Under the pieces are notes generated by a model that saw nothing but the letters and a program-made list of their open reading frames with translations, did no database searches and was not told the DNA's origin. Below, one piece after another: positions 11,467-23,876 of a stretch of 64,000 nt of DNA. The first letter of the stretch is position 1, and each line of letters begins with the position of its first letter. Origin of the DNA: Thermothielavioides terrestris NRRL 8126 (taxonomy: Eukaryota; Ascomycota; Sordariomycetes; Sordariales; Chaetomiaceae). The position numbers and the translations under genes are program-made. The stretch covers positions 3,038,001 to 3,102,000 of the forward strand of contig NC_016458.1 in the NCBI RefSeq assembly GCF_000226115.1. The letters are read 5' to 3'.

Positions 11467-12588
11467 TTAGGACCGGCAGAGGATCCACATGAAGAACAGC
11501 TGAACGATATACGAGTAAAAGAAGAGGAACTGGGTGCGCTGGTTCCTCTTGGCCCGCGAATCAAGCGGGTGCATGGTCGGCATGGGCCCGCGGCTGTCGC
11601 TGTTGATCTCGGGCAACAGGACGTACTTGAGCGACCGCATCTGGGACGGAGCGTCAGTGAGGGGCCGGCCGATCCAGAAGTAGTAGCGCGCAGAGACATA
11701 CCAGGAACAGCGAGTTCGCCAAGAAGGTGTAGATGAACACGGCCCACCCGATCCAACCGCCGGTGCCCTTCCCGCCGTTAACGACCTCGGCCACGCTGAT
11801 GGTCACGATGACGCCGACAAACTTGTACCCCGAGTACGCGACCAGGTCCAGCAGCTGCGACTCGTTCGAGATGTTGAGCAGGTAGCAGCCCAGCTTCAGG
11901 CCGAGGATCTCGACGACGACGGCCACCAGCGCGACCGTCGCGATGTAGCCGAACAGCTCCGGCTGGAACTGGCCCTTGAGCCCCGAGATGAGGGCCTGCA
12001 GGAAGATGTACGTGACCAGCGACATGACGGGGATGTACATGTCCGGGCTGTTGATATCGTCGCGCGGCGGCAGGTACCAGGCCTCCTGCCCGGACGGCCC
12101 CCCCGTGGCCTGGCGCCGCGTCCAGGGCTTGTGCCGCCACGGGAACAGCACCAGGAACAGCTTGCTTATCACGTACGAGTTGGTCACCACGAAGTAGTGC
12201 TTGAGCGCCGAGACGTTGACGAAGCGGTTAACCTGCGCGCAAGTGGTTTTTAGTGTCGTGCGGATGAGTGGTTGCAGAGGGAAAACGAAGGGGAGCAGCT
12301 CGGGCGTACGTTTTGCTCGATGTATTCCTGGCCGTGCCGGAACGCCGTCTGGCCGAACTGCGAGGCTATTTGCGCGGCCGGATCGTTCATGAAGTTGCCG
12401 TACTGCCCGAACATGTTGGCCCCCGACGACGGCGTGGGGGCCGGCTGTTGCTGGTAAGGGCTGCCAGCGTAGCCATGCTGTGGTTGCGGTACCGGCGGCG
12501 GCGGGGATCTGAGCTGGGGCACCGTCGAGACGTGCTGAGGAACGGGATGGTGTAGCGGGGGCGAGCGGGCGTACGTTGCTCGCTGCAT
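11467..12588 (-). CDS. yif1: Yif1-like ER-Golgi membrane protein
   Basis: Homologue of Yif1 (Hrf1 family), a multi-pass protein that partners Yip1 and Rab GTPases in ER-to-Golgi vesicle transport. Exons are 12588-12310, 12232-11702 and 11640-11467, all phase 0, giving 327 residues, close to the 314 of the yeast protein as I recall it. The first 90 residues are Pro/Gln-rich cytosolic sequence with GQTAFRHGQEYIEQN. Exon 2 begins VNRFVNVSALKHYFVV, then SKLFLVLFPWRH, then four or more hydrophobic spans. Exon 3 adds a last hydrophobic span and ends at TAA. The start codon is followed by a family-like Pro-rich head. It shares a divergent 467-bp promoter region with the SRP receptor gene, another secretory-pathway gene. 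Confidence 0.9.
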
Positions 12589-13055
12589 TGTTGCGGAGAG
12601 CGCAGATGGTTACCGAGGAGAGAGAGGGCGAGGGCGAGAGGGACGTGGAGTCGAACAAAGCGAATTGGCAGTCGGTTGGGAGAGAACCGAGACGGTGTCG
12701 CGGACGGTAAGCTTAGCTTCGTCGGCCTGGCCTGGAAATACTGCGAGTCCGTCAATTTCTGGATATGTGTTTTCTGCATGGAATTGGAGAATGCTGTCAT
12801 CCCTGCTTGGGCCCCTGGAAAACGGGGGACTTGGCGGCAAGTGCTTGGATCGGTCAATCCCCGGAAGCCCCCACCAGAAGGCGCCTCGCCAATCACCCAC
12901 AGCAGTCGCAGCGTCAGGGCTTAGTTATCGATACGGCCGCCGCCCTCGGCCGGCATCTTGGTCTGGAACGCGCAACTGACAAGTTTCGAGATCCGCAAAC
13001 CTCTCGCAATTCTCCACTTCCAGGGCCCCAACGAGAGCGCCGGCCGAGCAACAAA
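12589..13055. promoter_or_regulatory. shared divergent promoter region, Yif1-like / SRP receptor
   Basis: The minus-strand Yif1-like gene starts at 12588 and the plus-strand SRP receptor gene starts at 13056, so these 467 bases must carry both promoters. No individual binding site is claimed. Co-regulation of two secretory genes is an inference from the arrangement only. Confidence 0.55.
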
Positions 13056-15249
13056 ATGCTGGACGCATTCGAGATCATCAGCACGTCCGGGGTGGTCCTG
13101 TGGTCCAGGAGCTATGCTGCCGTCAGTCCGTCGGTGGTCAACAGCTTCATCTCGGATGTCTTCATCGAGGAGAAGAGCGCCGTGGCCGGCGCAAAGGATG
13201 GCGCATCTGCTGCCGCCAACCCGCCCTATCGGCATGACCAGCACAGCTTACGGTGGACGTTTGTGAAGGAGCTGGGCCTAATCTTTGTCGTGCGTTCTGA
13301 TTCTGAAGACCAAGACTCGCCGGTGTTGTCTCCCCTAGTCCCATCTTACCCGGGCTGACACCACATCTCAGGCAGTCTACCGCTCGCTCCTGCATCTCCC
13401 CTGGATCGATAAGCTCGTCGACAACATCAAAGCTATCTTCGTGAGCCTGTACGGTGACCAGCTCAGGAAGCCAAACACCACGATTGTCGAGTGCGCCAAG
13501 TTCGACGAGTACTTTGACCAGCAGCTCCAGGAACTCGAACAAGGCGGCGCCAAGTCGGATGTGCGCGCATTCAAGGACGAGGCCATATCTGGCAATCTTG
13601 GAGAGGAACCTCCTTTGCCGCCTATGCTCGCGCAGGGTCAGAAGCCTCAGGGCAAGACCTCGGCGGATTCCAGCCCCGCGGCGACGCCCACCGTTTCTCG
13701 CCCTTCTACGCCAAGCGCAAGCCACTTGCTGGTTGCTAAGCCCGGGCCGGGCGCGAAAATGTCGAGGCGAGCGAGGAAAATGCAGAACAACGCCTCAGCT
13801 CCGGTCTCCTCGGGTGACGAGGGCCCGGGCCGGAAGTCGAAGCCGGCGAAGCCAGCTAAGCGCGGGCGGAAATGGGATGCTGATGGGCTTGCGGACGAGG
13901 GCGAGGATGTGCAGCTCGACTACTCTGCCCCGGCTGTGACGAGCGACAGCGAGGCCGAGGCCGGTGCGCGGCCTGGCGCCGTCGAGGAGGTCGACTCTTC
14001 AACCTGGGGTTCGCGGACGAAGGGGAAGTTCGTGCTGAAGGACCTGGGGGATGAGGTCCACTCCATCCTGGCGGACGCCGACGCCAAGAAGAACGCTGCA
14101 GCAAAAACAGAGCCGTCATCGGGTGGGCTTGTGGGATCGAGTTTGAGCGCCATTGGCGGGCTGTTCAGGAACGTGGTTGGCGGCAAGGTTCTGACCAAGC
14201 AGGATCTGGAGAAAGCCATGAAAGGCATGGAGGAGCATCTGCTCAAGAAGAACGTTGCGCGTGAGGCTGCGGTCCGGCTATGCGAGGGCGTCGAGAAGGA
14301 GCTCATCGGGGTGAAGACGGGAAGCTTCGAGAGTGGGTCCACCTCTCTTTCAACCCCCTGAGGACGTCTTCCGCTCACATCACGCGCAGGCATTAACTCG
14401 AGGATACAAAAGGCCATGGAGGCTTCCCTCACCAAAATGCTCACACCAACATCCTCACTCGATCTTCTCCGCGAGATCGATTCGATTACGTCCCCGCCGG
14501 CGACCTCCCTCCGCAAGCGGCGGCCCTACGTCATGTCCATCGTGGGCGTCAACGGCGTGGGCAAATCGACCAATCTCTCCAAGATCTGCTTCTTCCTGCT
14601 GCAGAACCAGTATAAGGTGCTCATCGCGGCTGGCGACACCTTCCGGTCCGGCGCCGTCGAGCAGCTGGCCGTGCACGTGCGCAACCTCAAGGAGCTCACG
14701 GCGCGCGAGGGCGGCCAGGTCGAGCTGTACCAGAAAGGGTACGGCAAGGACGCCGCGACCGTGGCCAAGGACGCCGTCGCGTTCGCCACGCAGGAGGGGT
14801 TCGACGTGGTGCTGATCGACACCGCGGGGCGCAGGCATAACGACCAGCGGCTGATGTCGTCGCTGGAGAAGTTTGCCAAGTTCGCGCAGCCGGACAAGAT
14901 TCTGATGGTTGGCGAGGTATGTATTCATCCGCGCGCTTGACTATGCCATGCCGCAACGGAACGAGAGTCGAAGATGCTAACTGCCCGTGCTCGGGCAAAA
15001 CAGGCGCTCGTCGGCACCGACTCGGTTGCGCAGGCCCGCAACTTCAACGCCGCGTTCGGGACCGGCCGGTCGCTGGACGGCTTCATCATCTCGAAGTGCG
15101 ACACGGTCGGCGACATGGTCGGCACGCTGGTCAGTATCGTGCACGCCACCAACGTGCCGGTGCTGTTCGTCGGCGTCGGCCAGCACTACTCGGACCTGCG
15201 CAACTTCTCGGTCAAGTGGGCGGTCGAGAAGCTGCTGAGCAGTGCGTGA
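13056..15249 (+). CDS. SRP101 homologue: signal recognition particle receptor subunit alpha
   Basis: GTPase that receives SRP-ribosome complexes at the ER membrane. Exons are 13056-13289, 13372-14332, 14390-14916 and 15004-15249, giving 655 residues; family members are about 620-660. Residues 1-130 form the SRX-type longin fold that binds the beta subunit (MLDAFEIISTSG, SLLHLPWIDKLVDNI). A charged Lys/Ser linker follows. The NG domain shows the P loop GVNGVGKST near 451, DTAGR near 542 and SKCDTVGD in the last exon, followed by the family tail GVGQHYSDLRNFSV. Every junction preserves phase and conserved protein sequence, for example the SINSRIQKAME join at 14332/14390. The start ATG opens the conserved longin sequence directly. 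Confidence 0.95.
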
Positions 15250-15618
15250 CGGCGTTTGGGGCTTTACTAGGCTTAGGATACTTGATACCTGCTGATTTCT
15301 TTTTTTGGACTGTGTCTACTGCGTACTCCATGGTTAAAAGGGGTCCTCGCAGAGCTTCGTAGAACGGAACTCTCATCCTTGACAGGGTTAGGGTTTGCAC
15401 GTCAGCCAGACAGACCAGGCAGTTCGTGTATCAGTTAATTGGATTCACGTGCTCTCGTGCCGTTTTCTTGCCGAGTTCCCCGCAACGCGTCTCGCCCAAC
15501 ACGTCGTCCGTTCGCTTCACTTCCATCCCACAGGCAAAATTGTCTGAGGCTGTCCGCCAGCGACGCAAGTCGCCTCCATTCGCTTCCACCTCCGCCGCAC
15601 CAACGATGCGAGCGACAA
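15250..15618. other. short intergenic promoter region before the ATR kinase gene
   Basis: 369 bases separate the SRP receptor stop from the proposed kinase start. They carry a T-rich 3' end (about 15290-15310) and then C-rich sequence. An open frame extends upstream of the chosen ATG to 15439 but has no protein-like composition. Confidence 0.5.
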
Positions 15619-18600
15619 ATGGCTTCCGAAATGCATGGCCAAGCAGGCCGGCCCGCCCCGCAGCGGCACGCTGTTGCTCCGACCGTAACCGCTGCCGCCG
15701 CAACCGCTGCCACCACCGTCATCACCACCACCAACAACAGCAACAACCACAACAATAATCTTAACCCCGCCGCCGCCCCGCCCCCCTCCACCCTCGCCGC
15801 CCAGCTGGTCGAGAACATCTCGGCCTCGGCCCGCACCACCACCTCCTCCTCCGACGAGACCGCCGACGAGCTGCGGCGCCTGTTCGCCACCATCGAGCGC
15901 GTCAAGGACGACCCGGCGTGCCTGCGCACGCCCGCCGACCGCCTCGCCCACAACCACCTGCTGGTCTACGTCTGCGGCGCCGTCGTGCTCGACGGCCTGC
16001 CGCTGGCCGACGCCTTCGCCGACGCCGAGCGCCTGCGCGCCGACGCCCGCCGCGCCGTCGCCTTCCTCCGCGTCACCGTCGCCGAGACGCCTGCTGTGCT
16101 CGAGTGCGTGACTGATGGCGGCACGTTTCTTGCCCGCGGGCGCGAGCCGCTGTGGGTGTGGATCCTGCCTAGGTTGTTGAGGATGTTGGGCCATCGGCGG
16201 TGTGCCGGGGTCGAGGGCGAGGTGGAGGAACTGTGCCGGTTTGTGCTGCTGCTGGCGGCGAGGAATGCGAAGTTGTGGGGGTTGGGGAGGGCGGTGATGG
16301 GGTATTTTAGGGCGAATTTCAGTGGTGAGTTTGTGCGGTTTTTCGCTCCTCTGGGATGTCCTTGCTGTGTGCTGTGCTGCGCTGTGTTGCTGATCCTGTC
16401 CGTCGGCAGCCATTCTTGCCCGGTTAAAGTCAGCCCTCTCGTCGTCGCGAGAGAGATCGATCGAGACCAAGCTTCCGCCCCAAGCTGTCCTCGAGGCCTT
16501 GCCTGGTGGTCCGCCCCGCGGGTGCTCCTTCGCTCTGCCCGACGCCGATCACGCCCTCCGACACGCGCTGAGCCTCCTGACGATCCTCAAGGGCGTGGTT
16601 TTATCGCCAGAATCACCGGCCGCTCTGCTCTATGGCCAGAATTTGGTGTGGCTTTTGGACGCCTTGCAATCATTAAGCTCGATCTTGGCCACATGGCCGA
16701 CACCGCTGGGAGCTGGCCTGGCGGCTGTTGTCCAGGTTGCCCTAGACTTGGCTCAGGCTCCTAGTAGTTCGTGCGGCCTGGACGAAATGCTCTATCACAA
16801 GGCTACCACTACTTTGGCCTTGGTCTGCGCTGATTTCTTGCAGCATCCAAAGCCATTCCTCGCTGAAGATGAGGAGGGCGCATCGCTGAGACGAGCTCTT
16901 GCTCTTGCCCTGGTCCGGCTGTCATCTGCCTCTCATGAGCACGAACCGCTCTCCCGGCTCATAGCTTCCAGCTTGCTTCCTCACGCGCAGCGGTTGGTCT
17001 CGGAGAATTCCTTGGTCGGAGATGGCACCGATTTTTGGGTAGGTTGAGGTCCTTTGCATGCAGTTCGATCACTAAGTGGCGCCCTAGCGAGCTGTTCTCT
17101 TGCTCAGAGATGCAACTGTCCGTCCTCTACCAGCACAGCCCAGCGCGGAGACCGTTCCGGCTATGTTCGTCGACGGCGAGCTGCGGCAGCATGTCCAGAA
17201 ATTCGCGACGCGACAAAAGAGCGATGTCCCCAGGGGTCCGGTTGCCAAGCGTCGGAGAGTCGATGACGAGACACCATCGGTGTTGCTCGAGGTGGCCAAC
17301 CAGCTCTGCCGATTAATAGATGCTGATCCTTCTAGCGAGATCGAGGAGCTGGAAGCCTATATCGTGTTCGTTACCCCTGCTTGCTCAAACGGCGGCCAAA
17401 AACTGACTGTTTCGACAGAGACCGGTTTCCGCAGATGGACGAGAAGCATCAGTGCCATCTTATCAACCTCATATCCCGTATCCCGTGCGCTGCTGACGAT
17501 ACCCTGAAGCGCAGGAGGACTGAGCCCTCGGGGCCTTCAGCCTTCCACTGCCCCTTCTGCTCCGAGGAAAAGCCAAGCGAATTGCCGCCCTCAAGCCGCC
17601 ATGATGCCGCGAAGGCCCTGGGGATTGCTATCTTCTGCAGGCTCATTAAGCTTCCAAGCTTTCTAGAATCAAAAAGGCCTCGCGTGTTCGCCATGGTCGC
17701 CCTCCGGCGCATCGCAAGGCATTCGACTGACAGCGAGTTCTGGGACCTGGAGAAGTCCGGTCCGGGCCAGTGGTGCCTGCAGTCTCTGCAGAGCTCCATC
17801 CGGGAGCTTCGCATCGCTGCTGGACGAGCCCTCTCCGTCTTCATCTCAGAGCCGCCGGCCGCCGGGTTCGACTGGGAAGTCCTGAAACGCAACAGGGCCA
17901 ATGTTCTGAGTATCCTCAAATCCCTCTCAGATAGGGGCGTCGCAAATCTGCACGAAACTTGCATAATGGCTTGGGGCCAGGTGGGCAGAGTGGTGTCTGC
18001 TGATGAGCTCAACCTTGTCCTCATCAAGCTGGTCGAGTACCTCGGGCACCGCAACATGTTGGTCTCCGGCATTGCCTTCAATGAGCTTTTGAATCTTGCC
18101 GATTTCAGAGGGGAGACGACAGCACAACTGTTCCAGCCCTTCTGGGCGAGCCTCGCCTTTTCGGTCGTCAAAGACCTGGTTTCTAAACCACATGCTGCAC
18201 GCCTCGTGGCTGATCTCATGCAGATGAACGTGCCAGGCCTCTTGGTTATGCTCCAAACACATGCCCTTCCGTGGTTGGTTCTGACCAAGAAACGCGAGGT
18301 GGTCCAGAAGATTGCAGAGGCTCGGGGGGACACCGACACTTTGCAGACTTGTATGGATCCGGCAAACCTCTCGGCCATCTTGGCTCTGCTTCTTATTCAG
18401 GATGCCCCCGACATAGCCGCGCATGCGATGTCACTGCTCGGCCATGCTTGCCCTCAACTTGAGGGATATGAACTAGTCGATCTGCTTCGCACAAATCCCC
18501 TTATGATCGCCCTTGAGCTCTTCAAGGCCGGAGCCCAAGCCGATGAAACGCGGAAGGCAAGGGTAGGTCTAGATGGCGGGCAGCAGCATGGAGCGATTGG

Positions 18601-21600
18601 GAAGCTAACACCACCTAGGTCCGCACGGCGCTCGCTACTATGGCAAACCTCCTCTTGGTGGATCAGAAAGACAAGCGGAAGAAGTCTCACGTCTTGGGGC
18701 GCTATTTCCAACAGCACGCGCTCGGCTTAACCGCGCGGCTGAGCGAGGTCATCAACGACACTTGGCAGTCAAATCCGCCTGTTTCGGAACAGCGGCGCTG
18801 TTTGGGTGCCTTGGAGGAGATGATCAGGATTTGCAACTCATACGTCTGCATTGCCCGTCCACAGATCTCGGCCTGTCTGATTTCCGCCATGAGCTCTGAC
18901 GAGCTGCGGTCGGCCGCCTTCTCCTGCTGGGACGCCATGCTCACTCACATGGAAGAGGCAGACGTGGAAGCGCTGATTGAGACGACCTTCTTCATTATCG
19001 GCACCTACTGGAAGTCCTTCGATCCGGCGACGAAGAAGAAGGCGAAGAATCTAATCTCGACTCTGCTGAACGACTATCCGCGTGTCTTCACCGAGTATTC
19101 CAACAAGCTGCCCTCGCTGAGCCATGTGGATGAACTGAGAGACATCTGCCAGGCGCTAGACACCCTTCGAAAACCCATAGACAGCATGGGTGCTTTCGCG
19201 GTGTTTGCCGAGCGGCTGAACCACGAGAATCCCGGGGTGGTCGAGCAAGCGCTGGTCGAGCTGATCGCGTTCCTCGAGAAGAACCAGGACCATCTCCAGA
19301 CATCGGCCATCAGTGAGCAGCCGGACCCCGTCGTTACCACGCTGGCACGCTCGCTGCTGGATTGCTCCGCCAAGTACAACGGCTGGCACGCCGACATCGC
19401 TCGTCTCTGCGCCCAAGCCGTGGGCCTCGTCGGATGCCTGGACTCCAACCGGCTCGAGACCGAACGCGAGCAGAAGCAGTTCGTCGTCATCCACAACTTC
19501 GAGGACGCCCGTGAGACCACAGACTTTGTCGCATTTTTGCTCGAGAACGTGCTCGTCAAGGCCTTTTTGTCGACAACGGATACCAGGTTCCTCGGCTTCT
19601 TATCCTTCGCCATGCAGGAGCTTCTCGCGAGGACCGACTTCAAGGCCGCTTGTGCCCATCAGGGCCAGGGAGACACCGAGCCCCTCTACAGAAAGTGGCT
19701 CACCTTCTCGGAGAGCACGCGCGAGGTGCTTACGCCTTTTCTATCCTCGAGATTTGTCGTTGCGCCGATGACGTACCAAGCCACCGAGTACCCCATATTC
19801 AAGCCCAAGAGGTCGTACGCAGTCTGGCTGAGGGCCTTCGTCCTCGACCTCCTGCGCAACGGTCAGAATGTGTTCAGCCAAGCTGTCTTCGAACCCCTCT
19901 GCCGCCTGATCAAGGTCCAGGACCTCGCTGTGGCCGAGTTCCTGATGCCGTATGCGGTCCTGCATGTTATTGTGGGACAAGAACACAAGGATGAATACAG
20001 GGATAAGGTCTCGGCTGAGATGGCCGCGATCCTGAAGCACCAGCCTCCGGAGACGGCTTCGTATGTCGAGAAAGAGGAGATGAAGCAATTTTACCAGGTA
20101 AGCCTTCATTGTCGCTTGGCTTTCGCAAGCTCAAAAGGCTGACCATAGCAAAGGCCGTGTTTCGCATCCTTGACTATTGCATGAGATGGCTGCAGAGGAA
20201 GAAATCCCAGCAGGGTCTGACAGCAAGAGACCAGAAATGGATCAAATGGGTCGAGGGGGTTATCGGCTCTCTCGATCCGGAACTGATATCACAGCGCGCT
20301 GTTGACTGCAATGAATATGCCCGCGCTCTGTTCTTCCTGGAGCCACACATTGAGAGCCGGAGGAACAAGGCGGATAAGGAAGGGAATGACCGGATCCTGC
20401 AGTCTCTGCAGAACATTTACACGCAGATCGATGACCCGGACGGCTTGGAGGGCATTTCAGCGCACTTGCAACACGTCACCCTGGACCAGCAGGCCCTCAA
20501 CCACCGCAAAGCCGGCCGGTGGACAGCAGCGCAGACGTGGTATGAAATTCGACTTGCCGAATCGCCTGACGATGTGGACATCCAACTGGATCTCCTGACT
20601 TGCCTCAAGGAGTCTGGGCAACACGGTGAGTGTGTTGAGCGTCTGGTGGATATGCGGCCCCGTGTACTGACACACTTTTGCCTGCAGACGTTCTGTTGAA
20701 CTACGTTGAAGGCATGACGGTCAACACGGTCAACAGAATTGCGCCATTTGCTGTCGAGGCTTCGTGGGCAACCGGCAGATGGCAGACGCTCGAGAAGTAT
20801 CTCCGCCTGTACAACGCAGGCGACGTCTCGGAAGTGTTCAACCTCGGCGTCGGCCAGGCGCTGCTCTGTCTGAAGGACGGGAACGTGGAGAAGTTCAAGG
20901 AGCACATTCAGATGCTGCGCGACAAGGTGGCCGGCTCCATGACGTACTCGGCCACGTCTTCGCTCCGGGCGTGTCACGACGCCATGCTCAAGTGTCACGT
21001 CTTGAGCGATCTAGAGATGATCGCGAATGAGAATCTGAAGGGAGATGGAGACCAGCAGGGTGTGCTCGCGGCGCTGGATCGGCGGCTGGAAGTTCTCGGG
21101 GCGTATGTGAGTGACAAGCAGTATCTGCTTGGGATCAGGAGAGCGGCGATGGAGTTGATGCGGTATGTCCAACCTTCGCTTTGTTTTCCTTTCAGGCACA
21201 GTTACTGATCTCGCGCCCAGACCGAAGTATGGCAACGAGGACATCTCTTCACAGTGGTTGTCCAGCGCTCGGTTGGCGAGGAAGTCTGGGTCAATGCATC
21301 AGTCGTTCAACGCGGTGCTGCACGCCCAGCAGCTAGGTGACGGCTCCGCTATGATTGAGAACGCCAGGCTGTTGTACAAGGACGGCCATCACCGCAAGGC
21401 CATCCAGATCTTGCAGCATGCCATTTCCACCAACTCGTTCATCAGTGAAAACGCTGTCACCATTAGTGTACCACCAACGTCTAGCAAAGGTCCGGAGACG
21501 CAGCGCAATATGTTGACGGCAAGAGCGCATCTCCTCCTCGCGAAGTGGCTCGACTCGACAGGCCAGACACACGCCAGCGCCCTCCGTTCCCAATACCAGC

Positions 21601-23456
21601 AGGCAGCCAAGACGTATCCGCAATGGGAGAAGGGCCATTACTACCTTGGCCGGCACTATAAAAAGGTTCTGGAATCTGAGAAGGCGCTCGAGCCGGATGA
21701 CCAGACCGACGAGTATCTGACTGGTGAGACGGCAAAGCTAGTCATTGAGAACTACTTGCGGTCTCTCAACTTCGGGGCGAAGTATTTACCCCAGACGTTG
21801 CCCAGGATTCTAACCCTGTTTCTCGAGCTCGGCGCTCAAGTTGACAAGGCGCCGACTGGCAAGGTGTCGCTCTCCAGGGAGCTGCATATGAGGAGAAAGG
21901 CCATCCTCCACGAGCTTTACAAGAACTTCCAGAAGCATCTGTCTCGCATGCCAGCATACATATTCTACACCTCTCTGCCGCAGATTGTGGCAAGAATAGC
22001 GCACCCCAACCCCGAGGTCTTCAAGGTGCTGGAGCAGATGATCCTCAAAGTCGTCGAAGCCCATCCTCGCCAGGCCATCTGGAACCTCTTCCCGCTCATG
22101 ACGACGAGGCAGGCTGGCGAGCGACGAACCCGAGGGCTTCAGATTCTGCAGGCTGCCCGCGGCATCAGCAAGAAGGTGGATGGCACCTCCCTCGATCTGA
22201 AGATGCTGCTCAGGATGGGCGAAAAGCTGGCCGAGCAGCTCTTGTTGGCTTGCACCAACGGCGATTTCCAGAGCAACAGAACCACCATGGCGAGCATCAC
22301 GAGGGATCTCAACTTCAATCACAACTGCACGCCGTGTCCGCTCGTGGTGCCGGTCGAAGCTTGCTTGACGGCCACGTTGCCGACGCTGACCGACAACGTC
22401 CGGAAACACAAAGCATTCTCCCGAGACGTCATTACCATCGACTCGTTCCTCGACCAGGTCCTGGTCTTGGGCTCGCTCGCGAAGCCGCGCAAGCTGACAG
22501 CCCGCGGCACGGACGGCAAGCTGTACGGGCTGTTGATCAAGCCCAAGGACGATCTCCGGACCGACCAGCGTCTGATGGAGTTCAACGGGCTCATCAACCG
22601 GTCCTTGAAGCGAGATGCAGAGTCCAGCCGCCGTCAGCTGTACATCCGCACCTACGCCGTCACGCCGCTCAACGAAGAGTGCGGTATCATCGAGTGGGTC
22701 GACGGGCTCAAGACGCTCCGCGACATTTTGCTGGCCATCTACAAGACGCGCAATATCCAGCCCAACTACAGCGAGATCGCGCAGAAGATGAAGCAGGCCG
22801 CGCAGTCGGACGCCAACACGCGCATCTTCACCGAGGATGTGCTCGGCCAGTTCCCGCCGGTCCTGCCGGACTGGTTCATCGCGCAGTTCCCCAACCCGTC
22901 GGCGTGGTTCGCCGCCCGGCTGAAGTACACGCGCTCCTGCGCCGTCATGTCGATGGTCGGCACGATCCTGGGGCTGGGCGACCGGCACGGCGAGAACGTG
23001 CTGCTGGAGGAGGGCAACGGCGGCATCTTCCACGTCGACTTCAACTGCCTGTTCGACAAGGGCCTGACGTTCGCGCAGCCGGAGCGCGTGCCCTTCCGCC
23101 TGACCCACAACATGGAGGCCGCCATGGGCTTCCACCGGTACGAGGGCCCGTTCCGCCACTGCAGCGAGCTGACGCTGCGCATCCTGCGCCAGCAGGAGGA
23201 GACCCTCATGACCATCCTCGAGGCCTTCATCTACGACCCGACCCTGGACCTCCAGCGCACCAAGAAGCGCCACTACGACGTCGTCCGCATGAACCCCACC
23301 GCCGTCGTCGAGAGCATCCGCCGCAAGGTCAGGGGCCTGCTGCCCGAGGAGAGCATCCCGCTCGGCGTCGAGGGCCAGGTCGAGGAGCTGATCAAGCAGG
23401 CCGTCAACCCGAGGAACCTGGCCGCCATGTATATTGGGTGGTGTCCTTTCTTGTAG
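15619..23456 (+). CDS. mec1/ATR (mus-9/uvsB type): ATR/Mec1-type checkpoint kinase
   Basis: Phosphatidylinositol-3-kinase-like protein kinase that starts the DNA-damage and replication checkpoint on RPA-coated single-stranded DNA. Eight exons: 15619-16324, 16410-17038, 17088-17365, 17419-18562, 18619-20097, 20154-20625, 20688-21162, 21221-23456. All phases close, giving 2,472 residues, the usual size for fungal ATR. The N-terminal 1,600 residues are helical-repeat sequence containing the DKRKKSHVLGRYF block typical of the UME region. A FAT region follows. The kinase has GLGDRHGENVLL near residue 2314 and HVDFN (the DFG equivalent) near 2332, then LTHNMEAAMG and a C-terminal FATC ending YIGWCPFL. 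ATR rather than ATM or TOR is indicated by VDFNCLFDKGLTF and the EGPFRHCSE block. Introns 2 and 3 use less typical sites and are the least certain joins. The ATG at 15619 precedes Asn/Thr-rich sequence and could be later. Confidence 0.93.
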
Positions 23457-23876
23457 GCTCTGGAGGGACGGGTGGCGTTGGGCGTTGGTTTTGAATGGGG
23501 GTTCAGGGTTGGGGCATTGTCAGGAGTTAGTTAGTCCCATCGTTCAAAGAAGACCATATGGGGATTGCAAACCAACTGCGTCCGACCCTTGAGCTTCGGT
23601 GCTGGCCTGGCCTGCTCATACCGTCTTAGTCTCGCTCCTTCCTTTCCCCTTTCCAAGGCCTTCGAATGCCCTTTCTCTCCGCTTCCTGGTAATCACAGTA
23701 ACTTATTCCCATCAGGTCCTGCAATGCCCGGATGTGACTGGACTTGATCATGAAACGAGTCACCTGAAGCATGATCATGAGGCACTCAACCCAGGGAATT
23801 GCGAAATCACTTGACAGCGTTAGGTGACATGCATTCAGCCCAGATCGAGACCACAAGCAAGGAGCCCGAGGCCATA
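23457..23876. other. convergent 3' region
   Basis: 420 bases between the stop codons of the plus-strand kinase gene and the minus-strand hypothetical gene. Only 3' untranslated sequence is expected. No repeat or RNA gene was seen. Confidence 0.5.

Noticed and set aside
21810..23273. 487-codon minus-strand frame antisense to the kinase gene
   Set aside because: It is a mirror of a GC-rich coding exon with strong third-position bias. The plus strand encodes the clear kinase and FATC motifs.
22250..23494. 414-codon plus-strand frame overlapping the kinase domain
   Set aside because: It is a frame-shifted shadow of the same exon, with Arg/Pro/Ala-rich low-complexity translation and no domain.
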